The translations under genes were made by a program, and so were the position numbers. The notes beneath the pieces were generated by a model that did not search any database, had not been told where the DNA came from, and saw nothing but the letters and a program-made list of their open reading frames with translations. From Capsaspora owczarzaki ATCC 30864 (lineage: Eukaryota; Opisthokonta; Filasterea), in the NCBI RefSeq assembly GCF_000151315.2, contig NW_011887292.1:847534-911533 (forward strand): a stretch of 64,000 nucleotides of DNA. Direction: 5' to 3'. Positions 9,649 through 20,397 of the stretch are shown here, piece after piece (within the stretch, counting starts at the first letter, position 1; each line of letters begins with the position of its first letter).

Positions 9649-12600
9649 TTACGGCTTTCCACGCTGCTTGACCCATTTGAGCGTGCACGACTGACAGCGG
9701 GGACTTTTTTCGTGCGCGTAGAAGGTTTGGTCGGCCAATGGCGTCTTGCAGTCCTGTTCGAAGCGAAAGCAAAAGCAAAAACAAAAACAAAATGCACAAT
9801 GAAATTGCAGCCTTGCGAATGGAGCACCCCGCCCGCCATTCGTCCATTCCAACTCCTCGCACACCCCAGCAAACAAACCTACCTGGCACACAAAACACGC
9901 GACATGCCACCGACTGCCGAGCGCGGAAACGACCTCGTCCAGGATTTGCTTTTTGCAGGCATGGCAGGAGGCGAAAAACTTGGCTGCATAGTCTGCTTCG
10001 CAGTACGGGAATCCATTGCGGCTGAGGAAATCTTGGTCCTTGAGATTCTTCTTGCAAACCTCGCAGTTGAAGCACTCTTGATGCCATTGGTTGTCGATCG
10101 CAAACACCATTTCGCCGACAATGGGAAGCCTGCATTTGAAGCAGCGCTTGCCAAACATCTCGTAATAGTCCTTCTCGCAGTACGGATGGCCCTTGTGCTC
10201 AATGTATGGGGTGAGCTCGAAAGGCATCTTGCACTTGCGGCAGCCAAAGTGGTCGTAGTGCCATTTGCGCCCGCAGGCAAGCAACCACGTTTCACCGCCT
10301 TCTTCGTCGACAGCCACGCCGCATCCGCCGCACGTATCTTCGCCAAAGACGCCGGGGGAGTCGGGGAGCGATGCCAGTGAGGAAGAGCTGGAGGCCGTGA
10401 TGGGCAACGAGGTCGCGCTTCCAGCACCGGGGCGTTTGGGGTAGGCGAGGGTCTGGCTGGACTTGAGGAGGCTGGAGGTACTCGGTCGCTTGACGTTCAT
10501 GAGGGTCATGGAGCGTGTCGAGCCGATCGCCGGCACTTCGTCCGAGCCCAAGCGGCGCTCGAGGTTGATTGAGTTCATGCGCTCGAGCTTGGCCGTGCTC
10601 ATGGGCGATCGGCTCGGGGCCGGGTAGACCGCTTCTGCGCCAGAGTCGCCCAGCTCACCAAGCAGATCGCTGAGATGCTTGCGCGCAGTGACAGAGGGCC
10701 GGAACTTGTCTGACTCTGTTGGAAGCTTCTTAAAGATGCGTCCAGACAGGGCGCTGGGCAGAATCTGCACCAAGCGCTCGGTCGTGTCGAGTTCCTTGAA
10801 GCGGAAGGAGCCAAGATCCGTCAGCACGGGCACGAATGCAGCAAAGGCTCCAGCATCCAGTGCTGGCCGAATGTCGTCAGACACTGAGCCGCTGACCACG
10901 ACCTGTCCGCCGTCAGTCAACTCGCTCACGCGTGCAGCGCGGTTGACCATCGGACCAAAGTAGTCCATGCGCTCGACCACGGGGTCGGTTTCGCTCTCGG
11001 GCGAGCCGCTGTGCACACCCATGCGGATGGACAGGCCGCGCTGCAGCAGCTGGCCATCGGGAGACCGGCGCTCCCAGCAGTACTGCGAGTCGAGCAGCTC
11101 TTTGGGCCAATCGAGCGTCAAAAGCAGCGTCTGCGTCTCAAGACACCACTTGACGGCATCTTCGGAGCGTTGGAAGGCAACCATGAACGCATCACCCTCC
11201 GTCTTGACCTCGTAGCCCTTGTGCACACGAATCGCGCGGCGCATGCAGTCCTTGTAAAGCTTGACTGCCGCGCGCATTGCGTCCGGAATCGCGTGCCAGA
11301 GCTGCAGCGAGTGCTGTACGTCTGCAAACACAATCGCCACGTGCCCTTGCGGGGGAGGCACTTCAGCGTTCTGCTTGTCAAGCATGAGGTTGAACACGAG
11401 TTTGACATTCTCGTCGTTGGTGGGCTTGCGCCGCTTTTGGGCGAGCTCAAACGTCCGTGCCCGCAGCAGCAGCGGCAACACCTGGAACAAGGTCTCCTCG
11501 CTGCCCAAGCCCTTGAGCTTGAAGCTGCCGAGCTCGACGTAAACAGGGTCGAAGAGCTTGAGCTCATCGGCCAGAGCACGGCAATCCTCCATGGCCGACC
11601 GGGACATGACAATCTGGCCGCCCTCGGCCACAGACGAGACTCGCGCAGCGCGATTGACGACAGGGCCAAAGTAGTCCATGCGGTAGGTGATGGGATCGGG
11701 CTCGCAATCGGGCTCGCCCGTGTGAATGCCCATGCGCACCCGCAAGCCTCGAAAGACGGTGTTGTTGTCGCCATCAAACACTTGCGAGTACCCGTCAAGG
11801 GCAAGGATCTCTTCGGGCCAGTTGACACTGAGCAAGTCGAGCTGGGCAATGAGGCAGAACTTGACAGCATCGACCGCGCGTTGGAAGGCAATCATGAACG
11901 CGTCGCCCTCCGTCTTGACCTCGTAGCCGTTGCAGACCTGCATGGCACTGCGCATGACATGGTTGTGCATCTTGACGGCCGCGCGGGTGAGGACGGGGTC
12001 GCGCTCCCAGAGTGCAGACGAGTTTTCAATATCGGTGAAAATGAGCGTGACGCGGCCCGTTGGCGGTGCGACCATCTTGCTGTAGCGACGCGGATGCACT
12101 GGCGCCGAGGGCTGAGCGAGCGTGCTCGAAGAAGCCGCCGCCGCCGCCACAGCAGCAGTAGCAACTGCAGCAGCGGCACCAGATGCGGGTCGATTGGCCG
12201 CAGAGACGGCAGCGAGTGCTGCGGCCAATGTTGCAGCAGCCGTGGCAGCGGGTCCTTCGCCCGCCGCGCCAGCAGCCGCAGCCGCAATCACAGCCGCAAA
12301 AGTCGGGGCAGGAATAGAGCGGGTGCGCGACGCCTCAAGCGTGTTTAGCTGGTTTTTGGACCGCACTTTGCGCGAGAGCGTGCGGCTGAAGGCCGTGGAA
12401 AAGCGACCCAACGACGCGTCTTCCAGCCGCCAGGTGACGAGCTCGGCGTCCAGAGAGTCGATGCCCTGGGTCAGCGTGCGCAAGGTGCGGACCACGACAA
12501 AGGCCGAGTCAATCATGTACTGCACGGCTACTTCGCGATGCTGGGTGGCGGTCGCCGCACGGCTAGCCGCCTGGCGCAACACAATCATGTTGTCACACAG

Positions 12601-15600
12601 GAACTCGCGTGATTCAAAAATGGTCGCGACCGTGTCTGGAGCAGTTTGCTCGAGATTCAGTGCGTTGATCAGACCCACAACTTTGCCAACCGAGTCGGCG
12701 AGCGACGACGCCAGCGTCGTGAACGTATCGCGTTTGGACTGGTCTGCGTTGGCCTTGAGCTGGCGGACGCCTTCGACAATCTCGTCAATGAGGGTTTCGA
12801 GACGATTGTTAAACTCGCTACCGGGACCAATGCGAGTTTCTTCGCTGGTGGCCAAGTTTTGCGAGCTGCCAAAACTAGTACTGCCCAGCTCCGAGTGGCT
12901 GCTCGATGCGCGACTGACAGTCCCGACCTTCAGTTGATTTGCATTGGAAGAGGCAGTGGGTTCGGTTGGGCTGCTTGATCGAGGGGCCGATGGGGCCGAC
13001 GAGGCCGCCAAAGTGGCCGCACCGCCATTGGTCGATTCCGACGCTTGCCTGCTGTGCGCCGGCGAGACCGAGAGTTCGGCTCCTGTGTCAGCAGGCTCAA
13101 ACGAGGACATGGCTGCATCGCTCGCATTCACTTGCAAGCCCATCATGTTCTGGGCCTTGTCGCTCAGGTAGAAGGCCGTTGGGTCGTGCTTGGCGCACCG
13201 AATGTTGTCGTCGATGCACGCCAGAACGGACAGGACGTGTTCAAGCCGCGCGATGGCACGCAGGCTCAGCACCGGCAGGCCGAGCGCCAATGCAGTGGCA
13301 GCCGTTGCGGTGGTGGAAGGAGCAGAGTCGGGCGCGCCACTCTCGCTGGTCATCACGGCAATGCAGCCAGCCAGACCGGAGAGCTCGGGCTCGGACGCTG
13401 CGTCGAGGGAGAACTGGAAGAGGCGGTAAATGTTGGCCAACTCTCGCTCGAGATCAATGGCGGCAGCGTTGTTGATGGCCGCCATGCTGCTCATTTCGCC
13501 ATTCTCGAGAGAAAAGTCCCCAGAAGCAGTCGCGAGCGAGGTGGTAAACTTGCGAAGGCGGGCTCGCGTTGGGCCCATGAATGAGCTGGCAAAACCATAC
13601 CCTTCGCGAGCATCCCGCAGATGGTGCGTCTCGGCCGTCACGTGCAAAATGCGGGCAACCAGCACGAGAGTGTACACGTTTCGCTCGCTGCTTGGGTGGA
13701 CGCCATACGCACGCGGCCGCTCCAGCGCATTGCACAGGAAGCGCGTAAAGAAGAGCTCGTTGACCACCTTGTCCGCAAGCTGCTGTGCGCGCGAAGCCGA
13801 CATTTCGCTGCCGAGCCGGTCAAGGGCCAAGCGTTGCAGATGGCACAGGACGAGTCGGAGGCCAGCAGGACACTCGTCGAGTGAGTGGACGACAGCATCG
13901 ACCACTGATTTGCAAATGGCCTCGAGCGGCTTCCAGTGCTTGCGGATGGTGGCCACCATGTCGTCGCCTTTTGTTGGGGCAATCTTGCCAAACGTGTGCA
14001 GCTGTCGAAGGAGCGACCGCAAGATGCCAGAAATGTAGTCCTTGCCAACGACGCGCATGTACGATTCGATAAACTGGGCAGTGATGGACAAGTCGCCCAG
14101 GAGTGTGGTCGAAGCAACGGTTGCGCCACCTGTTACGCCACCAATGTAGCCCATGGGAGCGGTTGCGCTTGTGCTGCCGGCGAGTGCACTCATCATGGTG
14201 GAGGTGGAGCTGCTGAGACTGAGCGTGCTGGCAGCGCCAGAGGACAATGTCACTGCGGACGCGCTATTGTTTGCGCCAAACCCGTCCAAGTTTTTGTTGG
14301 AGCTGGAGCTGACCAAGTAGGCCGTGACCTCAATGTTCACGGCAGCTTTCAGGAAGGAGAGGGCAAGATCCTGCGTCTCAAAGACGGCCATGACGGAGTC
14401 GGAGAAGGACTTGGACTCGGCGCAGCGCGCTGCAAACGCAAGCACTGCTGGAGTCGTCAAGGTAAAGACCCCAGCCCCTGGCTGCTGTTGTTGCGAGCCA
14501 CTGCCAATCAGGCTTGTCCGTCGTCGCTTGCTCGCAGCGTCCATTTTGGACGAAGCGGGCAGAATGTTGAGGGGAGCAGCCTTGTTTTCGCCGACGTGAC
14601 CAGGAACGAAAAGTTTGAGCAAATCTTGGTAGCACTCCAGTGGCAAAATCTTGTTAAAGGTGGTGTAGTAGTTGACGTGCATGGTGCCAAGACCAAAGGC
14701 GCTCGCGCGCTTGTTCTTGTCGGCCTTGTCCTTCTTTTTGTCCGTCTTGCGCTGGAGAATGCACGAGAGCTCGGAGGTCACGTTCGGCGCAAGACCCGCG
14801 AGCGGCAGCATGCCAGCGGCGTGCTGGGTATCTCCCGAGAAGGTTGCGGCCTCGTACAGGTTGATTTCAAGCCAGTGCGCCTCTGGGGTGAGGTGGAGTG
14901 GGAAGGTGAACGTCTCGTTGAAGGAAGGGCTGGTGTCCTTGGAGACTTTGGTCTTGACAACGCCGTCCTTGCCGTCGATCGAGCGAGACCGCTGGTGGCC
15001 GCCACCCATAGGCGCATGCTGGGGCATGAGGCGCAGGGACAGATAGAGGCCTTTCGCCTTGGCAATCGTCGTCTGCGCATCCACGACGCGCACGGTGATT
15101 CCGCGCGGCGCTGAGGGATGGACGGTGATTTCAACCCGGACCTTGGCTGGCGGTTGCTGATCGGGCATCTCGAGGAAGAGCCACTCGTCGTGAACGGCCT
15201 GTTGGGTGCGCGGGATGGACGACTGCCGTGCGAGCACGTCGAGATTCTCGCTGAGCCGTCTGCTGCTCCGTGCGGAGGACGAGTTGGACGGTGAAAGCGA
15301 GCTGTTGAGTGCCGTCATTGCAGCGATCGCACCGCCAGCGACCGAGGTACTCGAGCTGACGTGCGACAGCGCTGCTGGAGTGGCTGCGCCCGACGCGGAT
15401 GCCGGCGATTCATAGGCACTCTCGCTCATGGTTTCGGATTCGCCGATGAGCGATTCACGCGCGAAATCGGCGCTGCCAATGTCGAGTCCGTGCTTTTCGT
15501 CGCGGACTGAGATGACGAGGTTTGTAAATCCAGCGGCAGTGATGGTGAATGCCTGGGTGGGCAGCCAGTGGACCTCGGTCGATGCCGCGCTCAATGCGAC

Positions 15601-15747
15601 GCTCGTGCTGTCCTGCTCGACGCCATCGAGCAGCACCGCCGCGCGGAGTGGCGAGGACTCTGACCCCGGCGGGAACTGCTTGCCCTCGAGCGCCTGGAAG
15701 ACGATGAGTGGCTCTGAGCGGAGGAGGCTCCGTGTTGCCTCGCTCAT
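9649..15747 (-). CDS. Giant signalling protein: C2, RasGAP-like, two class III cyclase domains, three LIM domains
   Basis: Two exons (15747-9883 and 9753-9649) give about 1,989 residues; the intron interrupts the last LIM domain (CFVCQ|DCKTPL). Approximate order: C2 domain 208-320; RasGAP-like region 426-725 with TTLLGDLSITAQFIESYM and FFTRFLCNALERP; an Ala/Ser-rich linker; cyclase domain 1 at 1230-1385 (FTDIENSSALW, KTEGDAFMIAF, DYFGPVVNRAARVS); cyclase domain 2 at 1462-1625 (FADVQHSLQLW, KTEGDAFMVAF, DYFGPMVNRAARVS); three LIM zinc modules 1802-1988. Both cyclase domains keep the two metal Asp, the Lys before TEGD and the Asn/Arg pair, so adenylate cyclase activity is plausible; they look most like fungal adenylate cyclase. 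The RasGAP loop lacks the arginine finger (FRGNS replaced by LGDLS). LIM domains suggest a cytoskeletal partner. The start is the first Met before homologous sequence; the frame is open further upstream. Confidence 0.88.
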   Translation of the reverse strand: MSEATRSLLRSEPLIVFQALEGKQFPPGSESSPLRAAVLLDGVEQDSTSVALSAASTEVHWLPTQAFTITAAGFTNLVISVRDEKHGLDIGSADFARESLIGESETMSESAYESPASASGAATPAALSHVSSSTSVAGGAIAAMTALNSSLSPSNSSSARSSRRLSENLDVLARQSSIPRTQQAVHDEWLFLEMPDQQPPAKVRVEITVHPSAPRGITVRVVDAQTTIAKAKGLYLSLRLMPQHAPMGGGHQRSRSIDGKDGVVKTKVSKDTSPSFNETFTFPLHLTPEAHWLEINLYEAATFSGDTQHAAGMLPLAGLAPNVTSELSCILQRKTDKKKDKADKNKRASAFGLGTMHVNYYTTFNKILPLECYQDLLKLFVPGHVGENKAAPLNILPASSKMDAASKRRRTSLIGSGSQQQQPGAGVFTLTTPAVLAFAARCAESKSFSDSVMAVFETQDLALSFLKAAVNIEVTAYLVSSSSNKNLDGFGANNSASAVTLSSGAASTLSLSSSTSTMMSALAGSTSATAPMGYIGGVTGGATVASTTLLGDLSITAQFIESYMRVVGKDYISGILRSLLRQLHTFGKIAPTKGDDMVATIRKHWKPLEAICKSVVDAVVHSLDECPAGLRLVLCHLQRLALDRLGSEMSASRAQQLADKVVNELFFTRFLCNALERPRAYGVHPSSERNVYTLVLVARILHVTAETHHLRDAREGYGFASSFMGPTRARLRKFTTSLATASGDFSLENGEMSSMAAINNAAAIDLERELANIYRLFQFSLDAASEPELSGLAGCIAVMTSESGAPDSAPSTTATAATALALGLPVLSLRAIARLEHVLSVLACIDDNIRCAKHDPTAFYLSDKAQNMMGLQVNASDAAMSSFEPADTGAELSVSPAHSRQASESTNGGAATLAASSAPSAPRSSSPTEPTASSNANQLKVGTVSRASSSHSELGSTSFGSSQNLATSEETRIGPGSEFNNRLETLIDEIVEGVRQLKANADQSKRDTFTTLASSLADSVGKVVGLINALNLEQTAPDTVATIFESREFLCDNMIVLRQAASRAATATQHREVAVQYMIDSAFVVVRTLRTLTQGIDSLDAELVTWRLEDASLGRFSTAFSRTLSRKVRSKNQLNTLEASRTRSIPAPTFAAVIAAAAAGAAGEGPAATAAATLAAALAAVSAANRPASGAAAAVATAAVAAAAASSSTLAQPSAPVHPRRYSKMVAPPTGRVTLIFTDIENSSALWERDPVLTRAAVKMHNHVMRSAMQVCNGYEVKTEGDAFMIAFQRAVDAVKFCLIAQLDLLSVNWPEEILALDGYSQVFDGDNNTVFRGLRVRMGIHTGEPDCEPDPITYRMDYFGPVVNRAARVSSVAEGGQIVMSRSAMEDCRALADELKLFDPVYVELGSFKLKGLGSEETLFQVLPLLLRARTFELAQKRRKPTNDENVKLVFNLMLDKQNAEVPPPQGHVAIVFADVQHSLQLWHAIPDAMRAAVKLYKDCMRRAIRVHKGYEVKTEGDAFMVAFQRSEDAVKWCLETQTLLLTLDWPKELLDSQYCWERRSPDGQLLQRGLSIRMGVHSGSPESETDPVVERMDYFGPMVNRAARVSELTDGGQVVVSGSVSDDIRPALDAGAFAAFVPVLTDLGSFRFKELDTTERLVQILPSALSGRIFKKLPTESDKFRPSVTARKHLSDLLGELGDSGAEAVYPAPSRSPMSTAKLERMNSINLERRLGSDEVPAIGSTRSMTLMNVKRPSTSSLLKSSQTLAYPKRPGAGSATSLPITASSSSSLASLPDSPGVFGEDTCGGCGVAVDEEGGETWLLACGRKWHYDHFGCRKCKMPFELTPYIEHKGHPYCEKDYYEMFGKRCFKCRLPIVGEMVFAIDNQWHQECFNCEVCKKNLKDQDFLSRNGFPYCEADYAAKFFASCHACKKQILDEVVSALGSRWHVACFVCQVGLFAGVCEELEWTNGGRGAPFARLQFHCAFCFCFCFCFRFEQDCKTPLADQTFYAHEKSPRCQSCTLKWVKQRGKP

Positions 15748-16818
15748 CTTGGGTTCGTGTTGGTGTAGAAGTGGTGTGTGTGTGCTGATGAAACGCAGGA
15801 TTTTGTCTTGTTTTCTGGTCAAGAATAGAAACCAGTCTTGCCTTTGCGGGTCTTGTTCAAGTTCTGTATGACAGGGAAAGGAGTGGAGGAGAGGAGAGAG
15901 GAGAGAGGAGAGGAGGGAGAACGGAGAGAAGGATTTGAGTTTCAGATTGCAGGAGCATGGGTTTTTGTCCAGAGCACTGCGCAAGGATTTGAGTTTCAGA
16001 TTGCAGGAGCATGGGTTTTTGTCCAGAGCACTGCGCACCCAGACTTGGTGGAAAGAGAGAGAGAGAAAGGAGTGAAGAGAAGAGAAGAGGGAAGCGGATG
16101 GAGATAGAGCGCGAGAGAGAGGCGGGATGGGGATTGAATGGAGCGAAAGAACACACAAAGCGAAAAAAATAAAATAAAAAATAATAATAATAAAATATAA
16201 ACCCACACAACAACAACGCAAAATACTGAAATCTGGTGCGATGGAGATTGGATCACAATGCTGGATGATGGATGATGTTGGATGGATGATGATGAGTATG
16301 GCAAAGTGATCTCAAAGAGGGGAGAGAGAACGAGAGCGAAGAGACAGAGATGGAAAAGTGTGTGTGTGTGGAAGGATTGTGGTTGACATGGAATTAAAAA
16401 ATAAAATAAAATAAAAATCCAATACAAAAAGCATACCTAAAAAAAAAAAAAAAAAAAAAAAAAAGAATGACAGAGGGTAACTGGAAAAAAAAAAAGCCAT
16501 CAGAACAAGCAAAAGCACGAGGAGGGATCCGAACAAGAACAGCAATCTGTCATGATGATAAAAGCAACAGCGAAAACAAAAGCGAAACAAGAAGGAAAGG
16601 CAGAGAGAACAATGGAAATGGGGGCATGGATCTCGCAGACACACACATCCGCCACACGCACGATCTCCTCTCAACAACACACACCTGCCCCCCCCCCAAT
16701 TGCCACTGCGTACCTGTGCACCTGGTCCTACAACATCGTCGTGAACATTGGAAAACACACACACTCACACACACATGCGACTATTGAAAAAACGACATGC
16801 TCATTCATTTTTTCAACA
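15748..16818. promoter_or_regulatory. Divergent upstream region between the cyclase fusion gene (-) and the AAAP transporter (+)
   Basis: About 1.07 kb lies between two divergent starts. It holds GA-rich purine tracts (15885-15930 and 16050-16120), a 54-bp tandem duplication, AT-rich runs near 16165-16200 and 16395-16420, and an A-run at 16438-16464. CA-repeats lie at 16640-16790. No domain-bearing frame was found. Promoter function is inferred from position. Confidence 0.4.
15929..16036. repeat. Perfect 54-bp tandem duplication
   Basis: Two identical 54-base units, 15929-15982 and 15983-16036, each running from AAGGATTTGAG to AGAGCACTGCGC. They lie in the 5' flank of the cyclase fusion gene. 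The lack of any difference suggests a recent local duplication. Confidence 0.95.
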
Positions 16819-19800
16819 ATGGAAGAGTACGACGAGAGCGAAGTGCTGATCGCGTCGGCCTCTGCGCCAGCGAGCCTGACTGCGGACGGCGGCAGGAAGA
16901 AGAAGAAGAAGAAGCCTGCCAGCAACAGCACCAACACTGCCACCAACGACAGCAGTGCACACAAGAAGCAGGCGACGCAGCAGCTGCAGGAGCCATTCGA
17001 CCAGAACCAGAACGAGGACGAGGAGAAGGAGGAAGACGGCGGCAACAATCGGCACGAGGACAGCAGCAAGGCGCCGTCGTTCGACCGCTCGCGGGCATCC
17101 AGCGGCCATAGCTACGGCACAGACAACTCCAGCATCAACGGTGGCACCGCGACGCCGGTCGGTGGGCTCGCTCGCTTCCCGCGCACAGAGTCCAAGACAA
17201 TGCTCGTTCATGTAAAGAAAAAAAAGTCAAAAAAACGCGAGCTGTGCCCCGGTTGTGTGATCACTTTTGGAGGGGGCTAGTGTTCAAAGGACTGTAGATG
17301 AGACCACGCCATGCCAACGTGGGGACGGGAGAAGGGAGGACCGCGGGCGATGTGGCGATGGGGCGCTGGGGAGGAATAGGAGAAACTGTAAACCATCATG
17401 TGCCGTCCTGGTTTTGCCCCTGCTACGACTCACGCAGCGTCGACAGCAACAGTCACTTTGGTGCGAGAACGGTGCGTAGTGTACGGCTTGTGCTGCAAGT
17501 GGTGGATTGGAGGAGCTCCCTGGGAATTCTTCCCCGGGTGCCCGACCTCACTGCACAGTGACTCAAAAACTGAGGTTTCTCCACCGTTCATCAACACGGG
17601 CCAACAGCTGTTCTACAACACACACACTTATTCATTCATTCATTCACGCAATCGCAATGTCGTCAAACGGGAACCAAAAAGACAAAATAACACCACCGAA
17701 AACAAAAAACCACGCAGTTTTTGTCAGTTTTTCAGACAACTTTGTCGCGAGCGTTGAAATTGCACACTCGCTCGACATTGCTCATGCTTTTTTTCGCATT
17801 GACCATTTTGCACACTCTGAGAGGAGAGTTTGTGCGTTTTTGTTTTTTTTCTTTCCTCTCCGAGCGTTGCAAATATGCCGTGCTCTCAGATTTTACCGCT
17901 GCTCCACTCCGAATTGCTCGATTTTTTGTTTTGTCGTTGATGCACGATGGAAATTTCATTCCAACCGAACACTCAATTGGATTTATGGTGTTTTTTGCAG
18001 GAAGACAAGGCACCGCTACTGCGCGATGAGACTGAGGATCGCATCTTGTCGTCGCACGGACTTGGCGGTGGCGGTCATGCCCACGGATTCATCTCGGAGG
18101 GTCGCATGCGCACTACAACGTAAGTGTCAAACAGTTGCAACCCCAACTATGTTAAGGGCGCACGATTCATGCATATCACATCCCTGGATCAGCCTCGAAC
18201 AGCTGTTTCGCGCTTGAAACATTGTTCTGCTCCTTTCTCACCCTCCCACCGAGTCGAGTTCGTTCCGACAAACACATTCGGCCATGAATACTACATCACA
18301 ACAAAGTTTAATGGAATCGCAAGCACGCTCCCAACAAAAGACCGAGCGAGGGAAAAAAAAAAGAACAAAAAAAAGTGGGCGCAACGGCTGGTTTCGATCC
18401 AGCTGCCTTCAGGGCATGGACCTGATGCTCATCCGATTAAGCTGCGTTGCGTTGGCTGCACAGCACCCATTTTTCCTATTCGTGCTTTCTGTGCTTGTAG
18501 TTTTGGTTGGGCGCTTTTGGTTTTGTGCTGAAGTTTCACCCCGATGACGATATTGATCACCACCGCCTTGCATTTGACTTTACAGCGTCTCTCAGACAAT
18601 GCTGAACCTTGTCAAGTCGTACATTGCCTCCGGCATTCTTGGTTTGCCGTATGCCTTCATGCAAAGCGGTGTTGTGGTAAGTAACACTTAAGGTCGAGCG
18701 ATGAATGTTGAGCCTGTCGATCTGACATCCCCAACACCTCCCCGACTGTCCTCTCTTCTCAGGCCTCTGTCATCATCATGGTCATTCTGGTCGCCATGTC
18801 CATGCACTGCATGCTGGTTCTTGTTGACTGCAAGTACAAGCTGATCAATCAGGGCGCCGTTACCTACGCCGATGTCGCTATTTTGACTTATGGGCGGTGA
18901 GTGCAGCAGCCAGCTGTTTTATTTTGAAAGGAGTTGGTTTTTTTGGCTCGTTCAGCGTCCACTCAAATCGTGCCGCGACTCGCATGTGTGCAGATACATG
19001 GGATACCTCGTCGACTTTTTGGTCTGTTTCACCCAATTCGGCTTTGCTGTCGTGTATATGGGTACGTGGCATTTGTTGCTCTTTGAGTTGCCAGCGTTCT
19101 TTGATTTGCAGGTGGTTCTCCTATTGCTAGCTTGGCTCACTGTTGCCGCAATTGTGCTCCATCAGTCTACGTGTCAACGAACTTGGCAAGCTATTGGGAT
19201 ATCGACCACGCTCAAGTGTATATTCTCTTGATGCTCTTCCCGTTGTTTGTGGGCATGTCCTGGATTCGCCAGTACGTTGGATCGATATTTTTTTGGTTGT
19301 TTTTGATCGAACAAACAAACCAAAAAAACAAAAACAAACAAAAAAAAAAACAGTCCTCTCACTTTTCTTTCCGTCCCTCCTTTGGCAGAATGCGCTGGAT
19401 TGGCCCCGTGTCTGCGTTTGCCAACCTCTGCCTGCTTACTGGCGTGGCTGTTGTCATTGGAGCGTCCATTCAACAGCTCGCCCATGGCGTGCTTGAAAAC
19501 ACGGGAACCATTTCCATCTTCGATGCGGGCGGCCTGCCCATTACGTTCGGCATGTGTGTCTACGCCATCGAGGGCATCGGTGTGATTCTGCCCTGCGAGA
19601 CGGCAATGAAGGAGCCCAAGCACTTCCCCAAGGTGCTCTGCCTCAGTCTTGGCTTTGCCGGCTTGTGCTACGTCTTTTTCGGAATTCTCGTGTACTGCTC
19701 GTTCGGCGATCAGATCTCCGACCAGCTCCTCGACACCAACTCGACCATTCCCCTGTTCGTCGCAGCTGCGGGTCAGCCATGGCCGGCCTTTGAGAACATT

Positions 19801-20397
19801 TCGCGCATCAGTCTCGTGATTGCCATCTTCCTCTCCTTCCCTATTCAGCTCTTTGTTGTGATTGATATTCTGGAAGAGGTAAAGCTCAACAGAGTTCTGT
19901 CACAGGGGGGAAGGGTGCTGACTTGGCAGAAGAATGTGAGCTAACCGTTGGTTTTGTTGGGAATTGCGTTTCTCTCTCCTCCCTTCCTCCTGCCCAGGCC
20001 ATGTTCAAGCGTGTCTCGACCCACCGCCGTCTGCTGAAGGAAAACATTGGCCGCTTCCTGCTTTGTGTGCTCGGTGCTGTGATTGCTGTAAGAGCGCGCC
20101 TCTCCGAACGTGCTTTTGTTTGATTCGAAGCATTCGGTCTTGACGCTCACGTTGTTTCTTCTTTCTTGTCCTATTCTATAGCTTACGGTGCCCAAGTTCA
20201 GCCTGTTGATCAGTCTTATCGGAGCGATGGGCGGCTCGACGCTGCAGTTCGTGCTGCCAAGTATTTTCCACCTGCGACTCTTCCCGGAATCGTCAACTCC
20301 CCGCAAAGCCCTCTCCATCTTTTACATTTTGTTTGGACTAGCAGGCGGATCCTATGGCACGTATGACACAATCAACAAGCTGGTAGAGCAGCTCTAA
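16819..20397 (+). CDS. Amino acid/auxin permease (AAAP) family transporter
   Basis: Nine exons keep frame: 16819-17211, 18001-18119, 18586-18676, 18763-18896, 18994-19061, 19112-19271, 19389-19878, 19998-20087, 20182-20397 (586 residues). The first about 170 residues are cytosolic, with Lys runs and an acidic patch. TM1 carries the family hallmark KSYIASGILGLPYAF, and about ten further hydrophobic segments follow, including YAIEGIGVILPCE. The family (SLC36/SLC38, fungal AVT) moves amino acids with protons or sodium across vacuolar, lysosomal or plasma membranes. The layout resembles SLC36 and fungal AVT3/4, which suggests vacuolar or lysosomal export. Intron 1 is 789 bp; intron 2 contains an antisense tRNA-like gene. 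The exon 1-2 link rests on frame and splice signals only. Confidence 0.88.
18375..18550 (-). repeat. Copy 1 of a ~180-bp repeat: conserved 5' flank plus tRNA-like gene plus T-run
   Basis: Read on the minus strand, this segment matches 22915-23103 on the plus strand over its whole length with small gaps. Shared blocks include TCGTCATCGG, a 24-base identical block beginning GCCCAACCAAAACTAC, GGGTGCTGTGCAG and the entire tRNA-like body. It lies in intron 2 of the AAAP gene, antisense to it. No target-site duplication was evident. Confidence 0.85.
18379..18451 (-). tRNA. tRNA-Met-like gene (anticodon CAT by position)
   Basis: Read on the minus strand from 18451, the cloverleaf closes completely. 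The 7-bp acceptor stem is CGCAACG/CGTTGCG. The D stem is GCTT/GAGC with GG in the loop. The 5-bp anticodon stem TCAGG/CCTGA has loop TCCATGC, and the 5-bp T stem GCTGG/CCAGC has loop ATCGAAA. The T loop with A54 and A60 is the hallmark of eukaryotic initiator tRNA-Met. C then CCA follow in the genome (18379-18376), and a run of eight T (18374-18367) could end Pol III transcription. Oddities are C rather than T at position 33, G at 37, no T8, and C1-G72 instead of the initiator's A1-T72. It may therefore be a divergent functional tRNA or a tRNA-derived RNA. Confidence 0.7.

Noticed and set aside
11011-12348. Plus-strand open frame of 445 codons opposite the cyclase domains
   Set aside because: It is the mirror of a GC-rich coding exon on the other strand; the translation has no motif and the minus-strand frame has clear domains.
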